A stretch of 12,105 nucleotides of DNA from Candidatus Omnitrophota bacterium. Its GTDB lineage: Bacteria > Omnitrophota > Omnitrophia > Omnitrophales > Aquincolibacteriaceae. The stretch spans positions 1 to 12,105 of the forward strand of contig JAHFHJ010000033.1 in assembly GCA_023246985.1 (NCBI GenBank), given 5' to 3'. Positions 1 to 6,396 of the stretch are shown here, piece after piece. The notes under the pieces are model-generated. The model ran no database searches. It had not been told where the DNA came from and worked only from the letters and a program-made list of their open reading frames with translations. Within the stretch, counting starts at the first letter, position 1; every line of letters begins with the position of its first letter. Made by a program: the position numbers and the translations under genes.

Positions 1-1
1 T

Positions 2-718
2 CTCCCCGATAGCGTGACGCTTACGCCGAGTCAACAGATCCAGCGGGAATGCCACCTGGGAAAAAAGCGTTTCATCAATAAACCGGCCATCAAGAATTTT
101 CTCAATCAGTTAGAATTTCCTATTCACTTTCTGGATTTTGAGACAGTGAATCCGGCAATTCCCTTTTATGACCAATCGCGTCCTTACCAAAATATTCCCT
201 TTCAATTCTCGCTTCATATTCTTCAGGATTGGGATAAGAAGCCGGCGCATCATGCTTTTCTCGCAAAAAGCCGGGAAGATCCGCGTCCGGAGCTTCTCGG
301 AACCCTTAAGGATTTATTGGAGGATCAGGGAAGCATCGTTTCCTACAACATGAATTTCGAATTAACGCGGCTAAGAGAATGCGTTGAGACATTTCCTGAG
401 TATCGTGAGTGGTTTAAAAAGATCGAGAATCGGTTCTTGGATTTGATCGTTCCATTCCGGAAGTTCGATTATTACGATCCCAAGCAAATGGGACGGACCT
501 CCATTAAGAATGTGTTCCCGGCCTTGACCGATGGTTCCTACGACGGGATGGGAATTTCGGAAGGGGGCATGGCAAGCATTGAATTCGCCCGAGCTATCTT
601 TGGGGAAGGGATTTCCGGAGAAGATAAGGCCAGCGTCCTCAAGAATCTCGAAGCCTATTGCAAACTCGACACCCAGGCCATGATCGATATTTTAACAGTT
701 TTAAGAGGTGTGGTATAA
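2..718 (+). CDS. DUF2779 domain protein, C-terminal part (5' end outside window)
   Basis: The reading frame is open to the left edge of the window, so this is the C-terminal part of a longer protein; a GTG at 14 is in frame but there is no reason to think it is the real start. The visible ~238 residues match the DUF2779 family: HFLDFETVNPAIP, then RPYQNIPFQFSLHI, then a YNMNFE segment, then YCKLDT near the end. Counted from the GTG, the acidic and aromatic positions D41/E43, N112-E116, D143 and Y215/D219 sit where a DEDD-type 3'-5' exonuclease would have its Exo I, II and III motifs, so an RNase H-like nuclease fold is inferred. Known full-length DUF2779 proteins are about twice this length, often with a Cas4/PD-(D/E)XK-like N-terminal part, which cannot be checked here. 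Substrate is unknown. The stop codon lies inside the promoter proposed for the next gene. Confidence 0.85.
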   Translation, partial: LPDSVTLTPSQQIQRECHLGKKRFINKPAIKNFLNQLEFPIHFLDFETVNPAIPFYDQSRPYQNIPFQFSLHILQDWDKKPAHHAFLAKSREDPRPELLGTLKDLLEDQGSIVSYNMNFELTRLRECVETFPEYREWFKKIENRFLDLIVPFRKFDYYDPKQMGRTSIKNVFPALTDGSYDGMGISEGGMASIEFARAIFGEGISGEDKASVLKNLEAYCKLDTQAMIDILTVLRGVV

Positions 719-719
719 T
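692..719 (+). promoter_or_regulatory. Predicted sigma70-type promoter for Trm112-like gene and queH
   Basis: TTAACA (692-697) is followed after 16 bp by TATAAT (714-719), and the -10 box is preceded by TGG, an extended -10. That is 5/6 and 6/6 matches to the bacterial consensus. Transcription would begin around 726, giving a leader of roughly 30 nt with AAAGGA ahead of the ATG at 755. The promoter overlaps the last codons and TAA of the DUF2779 gene. Confidence 0.65.
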
Positions 720-754
720 TCGCCCGAGTTCGTAAAGAAAAGAAAGGATTTTTT

Positions 755-1021
755 ATGATCAAACCGGAACTTTTGGATATTCTGTGTTGCCCCGAGACCA
801 AGCAAGACCTGACGGTGGCGGACGCGTCTTTGATCGAAAAACTCAATCAGAAAATCGAAAAGCGTGAGCTGAAAACCCGCAAGGGTGAAACGGTCACGCA
901 AAAGATCGAGGGCGGACTTATTCGCGCGGACAAACAGTTTCTTTACGCGATCCGAAGCAACATCCCCGTTATGCTGATCGATGAGGCGATTCCGTTAATC
1001 GGGATTCTGTCATTAGTTTAA
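755..1021 (+). CDS. Trm112-family (UPF0434-like) protein
   Basis: This 88-residue protein opens with KPELLDILCCPETKQDL, the hallmark start of the Trm112/UPF0434 family, and continues through GGLIRADKQFLYAIRSNIPVML to DEAIPL, the usual end of the domain. In eukaryotes and archaea Trm112 is the small activating partner of several SAM-dependent methyltransferases acting on tRNA, rRNA or release factors; bacterial members are poorly characterised. The CCPETK motif keeps the first Cys position (C11/C12) but lacks the second Cys of the CPxC form, so a classical zinc knuckle is incomplete, as in many UPF0434 proteins. An AAAGGA ribosome site lies 8 nt upstream of the ATG. It is 15 nt upstream of queH, so the two are probably co-transcribed. 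Partner methyltransferase is not evident in the window. Confidence 0.88.
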   Translation: MIKPELLDILCCPETKQDLTVADASLIEKLNQKIEKRELKTRKGETVTQKIEGGLIRADKQFLYAIRSNIPVMLIDEAIPLIGILSLV

Positions 1022-1036
1022 AAGTGTTCCTTATTC

Positions 1037-1642
1037 ATGCAAACTCCTCACAACGAAAAGAAAATCCTTCTTCACTGTTGCTGCGCGCCCTGCTCCGGTT
1101 CCATCATCCGGCGGATGGTTGGGGAAGGGATCGATCCTACGGTCTATTTCTATAACCCTAATATCTATCCCCGGGAAGAATATGAGCGCCGTAAGCGGGA
1201 AGTGGTCCGCGATGCTCAAAAAATGAAAGTTCCTTTCGTGGACGCGGATCACGACGCGGATCTTTGGTTCGAGAAGACGCGGGGACATGAGGAGGATGCT
1301 GAACGGGGAGAGCGCTGCGGCATGTGTTTTGAGATGCGTCTTGGGAAAACCGCGGCCTATGCGGCAGAACACGAATTTAAGGTTTTTACGACCAGCCTCG
1401 GCATTTCCCGGTGGAAAGATCCGGAGCAGGTGACCCGCGCCGGGAAACGCGCGGCATCGCTCTTCTCAGGTTTGATCTATTGGGATTATAACTGGCGGCT
1501 TCACGGCGGACAGGAACAAATGGAACGGATCTCCCGGGAAGAGAACTTTTATCGCCAGCGTTACTGCGGCTGTCTCTATTCCCGGCGCGATTCCATCCAA
1601 AGGCATCTTTCCAAGTTGCCTCAAGATCAATCCGCCCGGTAG
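1037..1642 (+). CDS. queH: Epoxyqueuosine reductase QueH
   Basis: QueH (formerly DUF208) reduces epoxyqueuosine to queuosine in the wobble position of GUN-anticodon tRNAs; it is the non-cobalamin alternative to QueG. The 201-residue protein shows the family signatures: HCCCAPCS (residues 13-20), CGMCFEMRL (94-102) and YCGCLYS (176-182). Cysteines in these motifs are the expected ligands of the iron-sulfur cluster and nearby metal site. The adjacent TSLGISRWKD segment (119-128) is also typical. Length is normal for the family. There is no clear Shine-Dalgarno before the ATG, so translation may depend on the preceding Trm112-like gene 15 nt upstream. The last 16 nt overlap the convergent DUF190 gene. 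No other queuosine genes are visible here. Confidence 0.93.
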   Translation: MQTPHNEKKILLHCCCAPCSGSIIRRMVGEGIDPTVYFYNPNIYPREEYERRKREVVRDAQKMKVPFVDADHDADLWFEKTRGHEEDAERGERCGMCFEMRLGKTAAYAAEHEFKVFTTSLGISRWKDPEQVTRAGKRAASLFSGLIYWDYNWRLHGGQEQMERISREENFYRQRYCGCLYSRRDSIQRHLSKLPQDQSAR

Positions 1643-1959
1643 AGGAGGACATTCGCCTTTTCGAGGGTGACGAGGCCTTCCTTAACCCTCTCCTCCAGAA
1701 GCGGCAGGAATTTTGCGATCTTTTCTTCGCTGTCCACGATCTCGATCACGATCGGAAGATCTTCGGAAAGCCGCAGGAGTTTTGTCGTGTGCATGTGGCT
1801 CTTGCAGCCGAATCCCATGAACCCTTTGAGGGCCGTAGCGCCGGCCATCCCCTCTTTTTTGGCAAGCAGCACGATCGCCTCATAAAGAGGTCGGCCCTGC
1901 CACCGGTCCGCTTCCCCGATAAAAATTCGCAGTAACTTTCCATCTTCGGGTATTTTCAT
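1627..1959 (-). CDS. DUF190 domain protein
   Basis: A 110-residue soluble protein of the DUF190 family, recognised from the N-terminal LLRIFIGEADRWQGRPLYEA stretch, the AGATALKGFMGFG core and the ending LVTLEKANVLLY. DUF190 resembles PII-like ferredoxin-fold trimers, and its genes very commonly sit next to crcB, as here, where it is the last gene of the run and follows crcB by 22 nt. A role in sensing or tuning fluoride export is an inference from that association; no biochemical function is established to my knowledge. An AGAGGA ribosome site lies 6 nt before the ATG. The stop codon overlaps the tail of convergent queH by 16 nt, leaving no room for a terminator between the two transcription units. 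Confidence 0.9.
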   Translation of the reverse strand: MKIPEDGKLLRIFIGEADRWQGRPLYEAIVLLAKKEGMAGATALKGFMGFGCKSHMHTTKLLRLSEDLPIVIEIVDSEEKIAKFLPLLEERVKEGLVTLEKANVLLYRAD

Positions 1960-1981
1960 AAAAAATCCTCTCGTTAGAGAT

Positions 1982-2356
1982 TCAAATCACTCGCGCAAGC
2001 ATGACGCCCAAACGGAAAACCAAAAAACCCAGGATGACGCTTAAGGCAATGTTCATCAAGGCATAAAGACTCTCGCCGTCTTTGGCGAGATTGGAAGTTT
2101 CAAGGATCAAGGTCGAGAAGGTCGTAAAGGCCCCGCAAAAACCGATCATGAGGAACACGCGGGCGGCAGGGCCGAGCAGAAATTTTTCTTCCGCGAGCAC
2201 GGCGAGAAAACCGATCGCGAAGCAGCCCGCAAGATTGACCGCCAGCGTTCCGAAGGGGAATGTGATCCCGAAGATCCGATGCGCTGCTCCCGAGAGGAAG
2301 TAGCGGGCAAAGGTTCCCAGGATACCGCCTGCGGCCAAACCGAACCACCTTGCCAT
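1982..2356 (-). CDS. crcB: Fluoride ion channel CrcB/Fluc
   Basis: CrcB/Fluc proteins are small four-helix membrane proteins that dimerise in antiparallel fashion to make a fluoride-selective channel, keeping cytoplasmic fluoride low. The 124-residue sequence contains the diagnostic GTLAVNLAGCFAIGF (36-50, with N41 in the pore region) and GFCGAFTTFST (72-82, the Phe-box and the central Na+ site region). Four hydrophobic helices are visible. Only one crcB gene is seen, implying a homodimer. It begins 6 nt after the flavin reductase-like gene and has a poor ribosome site, suggesting translational coupling. I see no fluoride riboswitch at the head of the run. Confidence 0.95.
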   Translation of the reverse strand: MARWFGLAAGGILGTFARYFLSGAAHRIFGITFPFGTLAVNLAGCFAIGFLAVLAEEKFLLGPAARVFLMIGFCGAFTTFSTLILETSNLAKDGESLYALMNIALSVILGFLVFRLGVMLARVI

Positions 2357-2362
2357 GAGAGA

Positions 2363-2929
2363 TTATCTTTTCTTTCCGACGGTGAACGCCTGACCGAGGA
2401 ATTTGCCGGTCGCGTAATAGGCACTGGTTCCCGGGTCGAACATGAAGGCCTTCATCTTTCCGGCATCCGGGAAACCCTTGGCATTGAGCGCGGATTCTTC
2501 CACCTTGATGTCATTAATCTCGCCGATGAACTGTGTGTGAGTCCCGAGTTTATAGATTTCCTTGAGCGTGCATTCGATCGCGAGAGGAAATTCTTTGATA
2601 TAAGGCGCGTTCACCAAGTCGCTTTTGACGGGCGTAAGACCGGTCGCTTTGAATTTATCTTCAGTTTTTCCGGAGACGATTCCGAAATAATCAGCTTCTT
2701 TAATATAACGTTCGGAAGGAATATTGACGGTAAAGGCTTTATGGGCCAGGATGTTTTCGTAGGTTTTCCGCTGGTCACGGATCGAAACCGCCACACACGG
2801 CGGTTCCGAGCACGCGATGCCGCCCCAAGCGACATTCATGGCGTTCGGGGTTCCTTTCGCGTCATAGGTGCAAACGATGAGCACAGGGGTTGGAAAGAGG
2901 ATGGTTTTAGCACCGATGGATTTTTTCAT
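2363..2929 (-). CDS. Flavin reductase-like, FMN-binding split-barrel protein
   Basis: The 188-residue protein belongs to the flavin reductase-like (DIM6/NTAB) split-barrel family, recognised from PTPVLIVCTYDAKGTPNAMN (14-33), then AWGGIACSEPPCVAVSIRDQRKTYENI and AFTVNIPSERYIKEADYFGI. Members bind FMN and act as flavin reductases or uncharacterised flavoproteins. The segment THTQFIGEINDIKVEE is the usual late strand region. The actual substrate cannot be told from sequence. It lies 18 nt downstream of the membrane methyltransferase and 6 nt upstream of crcB, all in one direction, with a GAGGTG site before the ATG. Nothing obvious links a flavoprotein to fluoride export, so the grouping may be simple operon packing. 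Confidence 0.88.
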   Translation of the reverse strand: MKKSIGAKTILFPTPVLIVCTYDAKGTPNAMNVAWGGIACSEPPCVAVSIRDQRKTYENILAHKAFTVNIPSERYIKEADYFGIVSGKTEDKFKATGLTPVKSDLVNAPYIKEFPLAIECTLKEIYKLGTHTQFIGEINDIKVEESALNAKGFPDAGKMKAFMFDPGTSAYYATGKFLGQAFTVGKKR

Positions 2930-2947
2930 GCAGCACCTCGCGAAAGT

Positions 2948-3694
2948 TTAGCGGCCTTCGACGTTAAGAAGGCGCGTTTTCTTTTTTAGAAAACGAAAAA
3001 TAAGATAGACCCCGAGCGAAATCCCCCAGAAAATCCACCAGAACGACGCGATTTTATGGCCGGCCCCCGTAAAAAAATCGGCAGCGATCCCGAGGACGGT
3101 CAGGGCGGAAATCATGCCGAACTGGGTCGAATGCTCCCGGCGCAGGACGGTTTTCCACGCGTAAGGGAGCGCCGGCTTCCTCCAATTTTTGAATTGGGGA
3201 ATAAAAACGGGTGTTTTTAAGGACCAATCTACGAAAGCAGCGCCAAATTTTTTGCGAAGGAACTCTTCTTCGGTGAAAATAACGCGTTCATAAAAGATCC
3301 AGAAAATGGCGATCCCGGCAAGCGCGAACCACCAGACCTGGATGAAAAGCAGGAGCCCCAGGATGATCAGGAAATTCCCGAGGTAAAGGGGGTTGCGGAC
3401 GAGCGAATACAGGCCTTGGGTGTTCAGGCTTTCCGCGACCTGGGTTTGTGTGTTGCGGCCGGAAGTACCGCGAGGCACATAACCGGCTACCAGGCACCGC
3501 ACCAAGAGCCCCGCGAAGGAAACAAGAATGCAAAGCGTCTCCCAAAGTCCTCCGGCAAAGCCGGAGAAAGTGCGGTGAGTATATTGGGGATCCAGAAGCG
3601 CCGCGACGACGAGCGGGGCCGCCAGAAGAGGAAGATAACTTCTCCAGCGGAAAAGGAATGCGCCCTGCTTTTCATAAGTTTCCTTAAGAGCCAT
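2948..3694 (-). CDS. Membrane methyltransferase of the isoprenylcysteine/phospholipid (ICMT/PEMT-like) family
   Basis: A 248-residue integral membrane protein with several hydrophobic helices (about 20-35, 48-70, 104-135, 193-207, 216-235). The core GLYSLVRNPLYLGNFLIILG (94-113), followed by ERVIFTEEEFLRKKFG (136-151), is the signature of SAM-dependent integral-membrane methyltransferases of the ICMT/PEMT type; RNPLY contributes to cofactor binding and the EEEFL helix lies near the active site. The upstream GYVPRGTSGRNTQTQVAESL (71-90) resembles, from memory, proteins annotated as lipid A Kdo2 1-phosphate O-methyltransferase (LmtA of Leptospira), so methylation of a lipid A or phospholipid head group is a reasonable hypothesis, not a demonstrated one. 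AAAGG precedes the ATG. The gene starts 9 nt after the stop of the broken DUF486 gene and is followed 18 nt later by the flavin reductase-like gene. Confidence 0.82.
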   Translation of the reverse strand: MALKETYEKQGAFLFRWRSYLPLLAAPLVVAALLDPQYTHRTFSGFAGGLWETLCILVSFAGLLVRCLVAGYVPRGTSGRNTQTQVAESLNTQGLYSLVRNPLYLGNFLIILGLLLFIQVWWFALAGIAIFWIFYERVIFTEEEFLRKKFGAAFVDWSLKTPVFIPQFKNWRKPALPYAWKTVLRREHSTQFGMISALTVLGIAADFFTGAGHKIASFWWIFWGISLGVYLIFRFLKKKTRLLNVEGR

Positions 3695-3703
3695 AACAAC
3701 CTT

Positions 3704-4033
3704 TCACCATTTTTTAAAAATAAAGAAAACAGCCACGGCCATGAAACCGAAGCCGACCAGGTAATTCCATTTTAATTCTTCCTTGAGATAAAGAACAGAA
3801 AAACCGCAGAACACGACCCGCGTGATCACTTCCTGGATCGTCTTAAGCTGAGCCGTTGAAAACCGGTAGGAACCGATCCGGTTCGCGGGAATTTGAAAAC
3901 AGTATTCCGCGAAGGCGATCAGCCAGCTGATGACAATAACCTTCCAAAGCGCGGTGCTCTTGAAACGCAAATGTCCGTACTAGGCGGCAGTCATGAAAAC
4001 ATTGGAAACCACCAGAAGAGCGACCGCGCGCAT
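3704..4033 (-). pseudogene. DUF486 (DMT-type small membrane protein) interrupted by an amber codon
   Basis: Read on the minus strand from the ATG at 4031-4033, the frame encodes MRAVALLVVSNVFMTAA, then a TAG (3980-3982), then YGHLRFKSTALWKVIVISW and on to VAVFFIFKKW at the stop (3704-3706). DUF486 proteins of about 110 residues start with a helix ending NVFMTFAWYGHL, so the amber replaces the conserved Trp at residue 18 by a single TGG to TAG change. The rest is intact: AEYCFQIPANRIGSYRFS, LKTIQEVITRVVFCGFSVLYLKEELKWNYL and four predicted helices once the first is included. Translation from a TTG at 3968-3970 would give 88 residues without helix 1. Neighbouring genes (queH and the two tiny Cys proteins) end in TAG, so TAG is a normal stop here. 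Recent nonsense mutation, sequencing error, or read-through are the options. Confidence 0.8.
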
Positions 4034-4434
4034 ATTTTCCGGCCCCTAACAGCTTAAGAAAAAAATCCCGAGATTCAGACCGCTTACGAATGTTACCCAT
4101 CGAATGTAGGGAATAAGCAGCAGGACGGCCCGGAGTCGAGACCCTTGAAAATCGCGCTATTGTAACCAAGATCACGCCCCAAAGGAACAGAATATCCACA
4201 AGGCGAGTCCGTAGAGGGGCGGTTGGAGTCCGCATAAAAACCAAGAACCAATGACCAAGAACCAAACAAATGCCAGTATCCTGAATTCAATGGTAAAAAA
4301 GGCTTTTGCTTTGGAATTTGGTCCCTAAAGTTTGTTGGGTTCTTGGATTTTGGTTATTTTCTAAACCACAGCACGGATCCTCCCCCTAAAATCAATAAAG
4401 TCGAGGTAATAGACAGTGCTGATTCTCATTTATT
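4034..4434. other. Intergenic stretch of about 400 bp without a convincing gene
   Basis: Several reading frames are open but none has recognisable family features, and the longest minus-strand one runs into the DUF486 gene in the wrong frame. The part next to DUF486 (4034-4235) presumably holds that run's promoter, but I see only a weak -10-like TACAAT on the minus strand (4159-4164) with no good -35. The part 4236-4360 is the repeat described separately. The 74 bp after it (4361-4434) show no clear terminator for the RluA operon that ends at 4435. Confidence 0.6.
4236..4360. repeat. Direct and inverted CCAAGAACCAA-type repeat
   Basis: CCAAGAACCAA occurs twice in tandem at 4241-4251 and 4255-4265 (period 14). 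An inverted partner lies at 4331-4346: its reverse complement matches 4255-4270 at 15 of 16 positions, and an AACCAA word beyond it also pairs. The arms are about 60 bp apart. Low-complexity TTGGTTCTTGG words like this recur between genes in some uncultured bacteria (from memory). No coding sense is apparent. Confidence 0.6.
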
Positions 4435-5163
4435 TTAAATGGAAGAAGCTTTGAGAAGACAATCCTCAAGTTCTTCCGGGAGCGGGGCTTCCACCGCGAA
4501 AGGTTTTCCGGTCAGAGGATGGGGAAAAGCCAGCCGCCAGGCGTGGAGGAAAAGCCGGCGAAGCCCGAGCGCTTCCCGCAGTTCCTTATTGAGCGCAAAA
4601 TTGCCATAGACCCGGTCGCCCGCCACAGGATGGCCGCGGCAGGCGGACTGCACGCGGATCTGATGCGTTTTTCCCGTCAATAATTCAATCTCCAAAAGCG
4701 ACAAGTTGAATTTCTGGAAATATTCCTTGAGTTTGTAATTCAAAAAAGCGTTCGGCCGGCCTGAAGGATCAATCGCGACCCGAAGACCGCCCCCGGCCCT
4801 GCGTTCCATCAGCGCATCCCGCCATTTTCCGTGGGACGGCATCGGGCGCCGCGACACCAGTGCGATATAGTTTTTTTTCACCTCTCCTTTTTCAAAAGAT
4901 CCGCGGCAGGCCCCGGCGCTTTTTTTGTTCTTCGCCGCGAGAAGCACGCCCGAAGTATCCTGATCGAGGCGGTGGATCAGCCAAACCGGTCCTCGCGGGG
5001 TTTGGAAGCGGCGCTCTCCGAGGTCATAAGGACCCTCGAAGGCGCAGGAAGGGTTTTGTTTCCCGGAATTCGGATGGGAAAGAACGCCTTCCGGTTTATG
5101 AATGATGAGGAGATCCGCGTCTTCAAACAAGACGGGACAGCGCGTGAAAAGGGCGCGGTTCAT
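4435..5163 (-). CDS. RluA-family pseudouridine synthase
   Basis: A 242-residue RluA-type pseudouridine synthase, which isomerises specific uridines of rRNA or tRNA. Landmarks are the strand DADLLIIHKPEGVLSHP (15-31), the catalytic HRLDQDTSGVLL motif (64-75, with D67 the nucleophilic Asp), then KNYIALVSRRP, LLEIELLTGKTHQIRVQSAC and GHPVAGDRVYGN, and the C-terminal LRRLFLHAWRLAFPHPLTGK. No N-terminal S4 domain is present, so it is a short form like RluA/TruC-type enzymes. Which uridine it modifies cannot be told. Its ATG directly abuts the TAA of the permease gene, so it is the last member of the metal operon, probably through packing rather than shared function. Confidence 0.92.
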   Translation of the reverse strand: MNRALFTRCPVLFEDADLLIIHKPEGVLSHPNSGKQNPSCAFEGPYDLGERRFQTPRGPVWLIHRLDQDTSGVLLAAKNKKSAGACRGSFEKGEVKKNYIALVSRRPMPSHGKWRDALMERRAGGGLRVAIDPSGRPNAFLNYKLKEYFQKFNLSLLEIELLTGKTHQIRVQSACRGHPVAGDRVYGNFALNKELREALGLRRLFLHAWRLAFPHPLTGKPFAVEAPLPEELEDCLLKASSI

Positions 5164-6123
5164 TTAAACAAGAACCGTCTGCAAGAGATTAAAAAGATAG
5201 CCCGTAAAAATAATGCCGATCGTGGTGATGGCGAAGAAGATAGCGATGAGAGGCAGTTTCATGGCGCGGCGGAGCATGACGGCTTCCGGAAGGCTGAGAG
5301 CCGAGATCGCCATCATGAACGCGAGCGCGGTACCGAGCGGCACGCCTTTCCGGAAGAGGACGACCGCGATCGGCACAATGGCCGCGCAACTCCCGTACAT
5401 CGGAACTCCGATGAGTGTCGCGATCGGTACGGAAAAGGGGCCGGTCTTGGCGATGATGCGCTGGATCGTCTCTTGCGGGACATAATTATGGATCAAAGCG
5501 CCGATCCCCACACCGAAGAGCACCCAGCCCCATAGTTTTTTGACGATTGTGACGGCCTCCTGCCATCCAAAGGCAATTCTCTGGCGCATACTCCGCGGTT
5601 CTCCGCGATTGATGGAAGGTATCGGGCCGGGGAGCATATCCCTCACAAGATATTTTTCAAGGCCCATTTTTCCGAGAATGAATCCGCACGCGATCCCGAT
5701 CACCATACCGCTTATGACATAAGCCATCGTGATCTTCCAACCGAAGAAGCCGAGCATGAGTACGACCAAATATTCATTAATAAGCGGGGAAGTGATGAGG
5801 AAAGAAAATGTGATCCCGAGGGGGATACCGGCCTTAAGAAAACTCAAGAATAGCGGGATCGAAGAACAGGAGCAAAAAGGGGTCATGGCGCCAAAAAGTG
5901 CGGCGAAGAAATTTCTCAACCCCTTCTTTTCGTTCAGCCAAGCCTTCACCTTGGCTTGCGGCAAATAGGTGCGGAGAAATCCGATCACCGCGATCATAAC
6001 GAAAAGCAGAAGCAGGATCTTGATCGAATCATAGATAAAAAAACTCACGGCTTCCGCCCACAGCGCGTCAGGCGGAAGCCGGAGGAGCGTGTAAACGAAC
6101 CAGTCGGCGGCTAGCCGCGGCAT
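5164..6123 (-). CDS. Permease of the DUF318/ArsP-like family
   Basis: A 319-residue polytopic membrane protein with about eight helices in two halves. The first half has TPFCSCSSIPLFLSFLKAGI (81-100) and FSFLITSPLINEYLV (107-120); the second repeats the pattern with VPMYGSCAAIVPIAVVLFRK (240-259) and GVPLGTALAFMMAISALSLP (260-279). These are signatures of the predicted permease family PF03773, which includes ArsP (organoarsenical export) and relatives proposed to export metals. Paired Cys C84/C86 and C246 in the repeated loops could bind a soft metal or metalloid. The substrate is not established by sequence. A GGAG site lies 5 nt before the ATG; the start overlaps the end of the 53-residue Cys protein by 13 nt, and the stop abuts the RluA start, implying tight co-translation. 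Confidence 0.88.
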   Translation of the reverse strand: MPRLAADWFVYTLLRLPPDALWAEAVSFFIYDSIKILLLLFVMIAVIGFLRTYLPQAKVKAWLNEKKGLRNFFAALFGAMTPFCSCSSIPLFLSFLKAGIPLGITFSFLITSPLINEYLVVLMLGFFGWKITMAYVISGMVIGIACGFILGKMGLEKYLVRDMLPGPIPSINRGEPRSMRQRIAFGWQEAVTIVKKLWGWVLFGVGIGALIHNYVPQETIQRIIAKTGPFSVPIATLIGVPMYGSCAAIVPIAVVLFRKGVPLGTALAFMMAISALSLPEAVMLRRAMKLPLIAIFFAITTIGIIFTGYLFNLLQTVLV

Positions 6124-6272
6124 GAATCTCCGCTTTGCTGCGATGGATTAGAATTGGGACTGCAGCAACTATCCGTCTTTTGGGCCTCGGTTTCGAGTTT
6201 TTTGTCGAGTTTTTCCAAAAGCTTCGCCCAAAACCCTTTTTTCTTCCCGTCTTTATTGTTTCGAACGTCCAT
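6111..6272 (-). CDS. 53-residue small protein with amphipathic helix and Cys-Cys motif
   Basis: A short frame of 53 codons between the 27-residue peptide gene and the permease, overlapping the permease start by 13 nt. Residues 10-30 (KKKGFWAKLLEKLDKKLETEA) are a likely amphipathic, basic helix that could lie on a membrane; residues 34-37 are DSCC and another Cys is at 51, within a Ser/Asn/Pro/Gly-rich tail. No family name can be given. The overlap with the permease, the absence of other coding claims on this stretch and the Cys residues suggest an accessory protein, perhaps delivering a metal or metalloid to the permease or regulating it. The ribosome site is weak (AGAAAG about 8-12 nt upstream). 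A longer in-frame read-through from further upstream would cross the neighbouring peptide gene in another frame and is unlikely. Confidence 0.62.
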   Translation of the reverse strand: MDVRNNKDGKKKGFWAKLLEKLDKKLETEAQKTDSCCSPNSNPSQQSGDSCRG

Positions 6273-6283
6273 AAACTTGCTTT

Positions 6284-6367
6284 CTAGCTGCAGCAGCAAC
6301 CGTAGCTGGATTTTTTGGCGGCTTTCTTGGTTTTCTTCTTGGCGGCTTTTTTCACTTTCTTGGCCAT
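6284..6367 (-). CDS. 27-residue Lys/Ala-rich peptide ending in YGCCCS
   Basis: A very short frame (27 codons plus TAG) starting MAKKVKKAAKKKTKKAAKK and ending SSYGCCCS. It has a near-perfect ribosome site, AAGGAG, 6 nt before the ATG, better than most genes in the window, which is the main reason to call it. It lies 29 nt downstream of the GDT1 gene and 11 nt upstream of the 53-residue protein, in the same direction. About half the residues are Lys; three consecutive Cys at 24-26 suggest binding of a soft metal or metalloid such as Cu(I), As(III) or Hg(II), while the basic part might bind nucleic acid or the membrane surface. Both are inference. I do not recognise a named family. Confidence 0.7.
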   Translation of the reverse strand: MAKKVKKAAKKKTKKAAKKSSYGCCCS

Positions 6368-6396
6368 AACGTCTCCTTTTTGAGGTTGAGTTGCGT

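Noticed and set aside
4034..4240. Possible fluoride riboswitch ahead of the crcB run
   Set aside because: I looked for the conserved GG-GAUGG start and pseudoknot pairing on the minus strand and did not find a credible match. A covariance-model scan would settle it.
3843..4265. A 140-codon minus-strand frame upstream of and across the DUF486 gene
   Set aside because: It overlaps DUF486 in another frame, begins inside the repeat, and has no recognisable domain.
4295..4320. Minus-strand AAAGC-AAAA-GCCTTTTTT as a terminator of the RluA operon
   Set aside because: The stem is about five pairs with a bulge and is A/T-rich; too weak, and over 110 nt past the stop.
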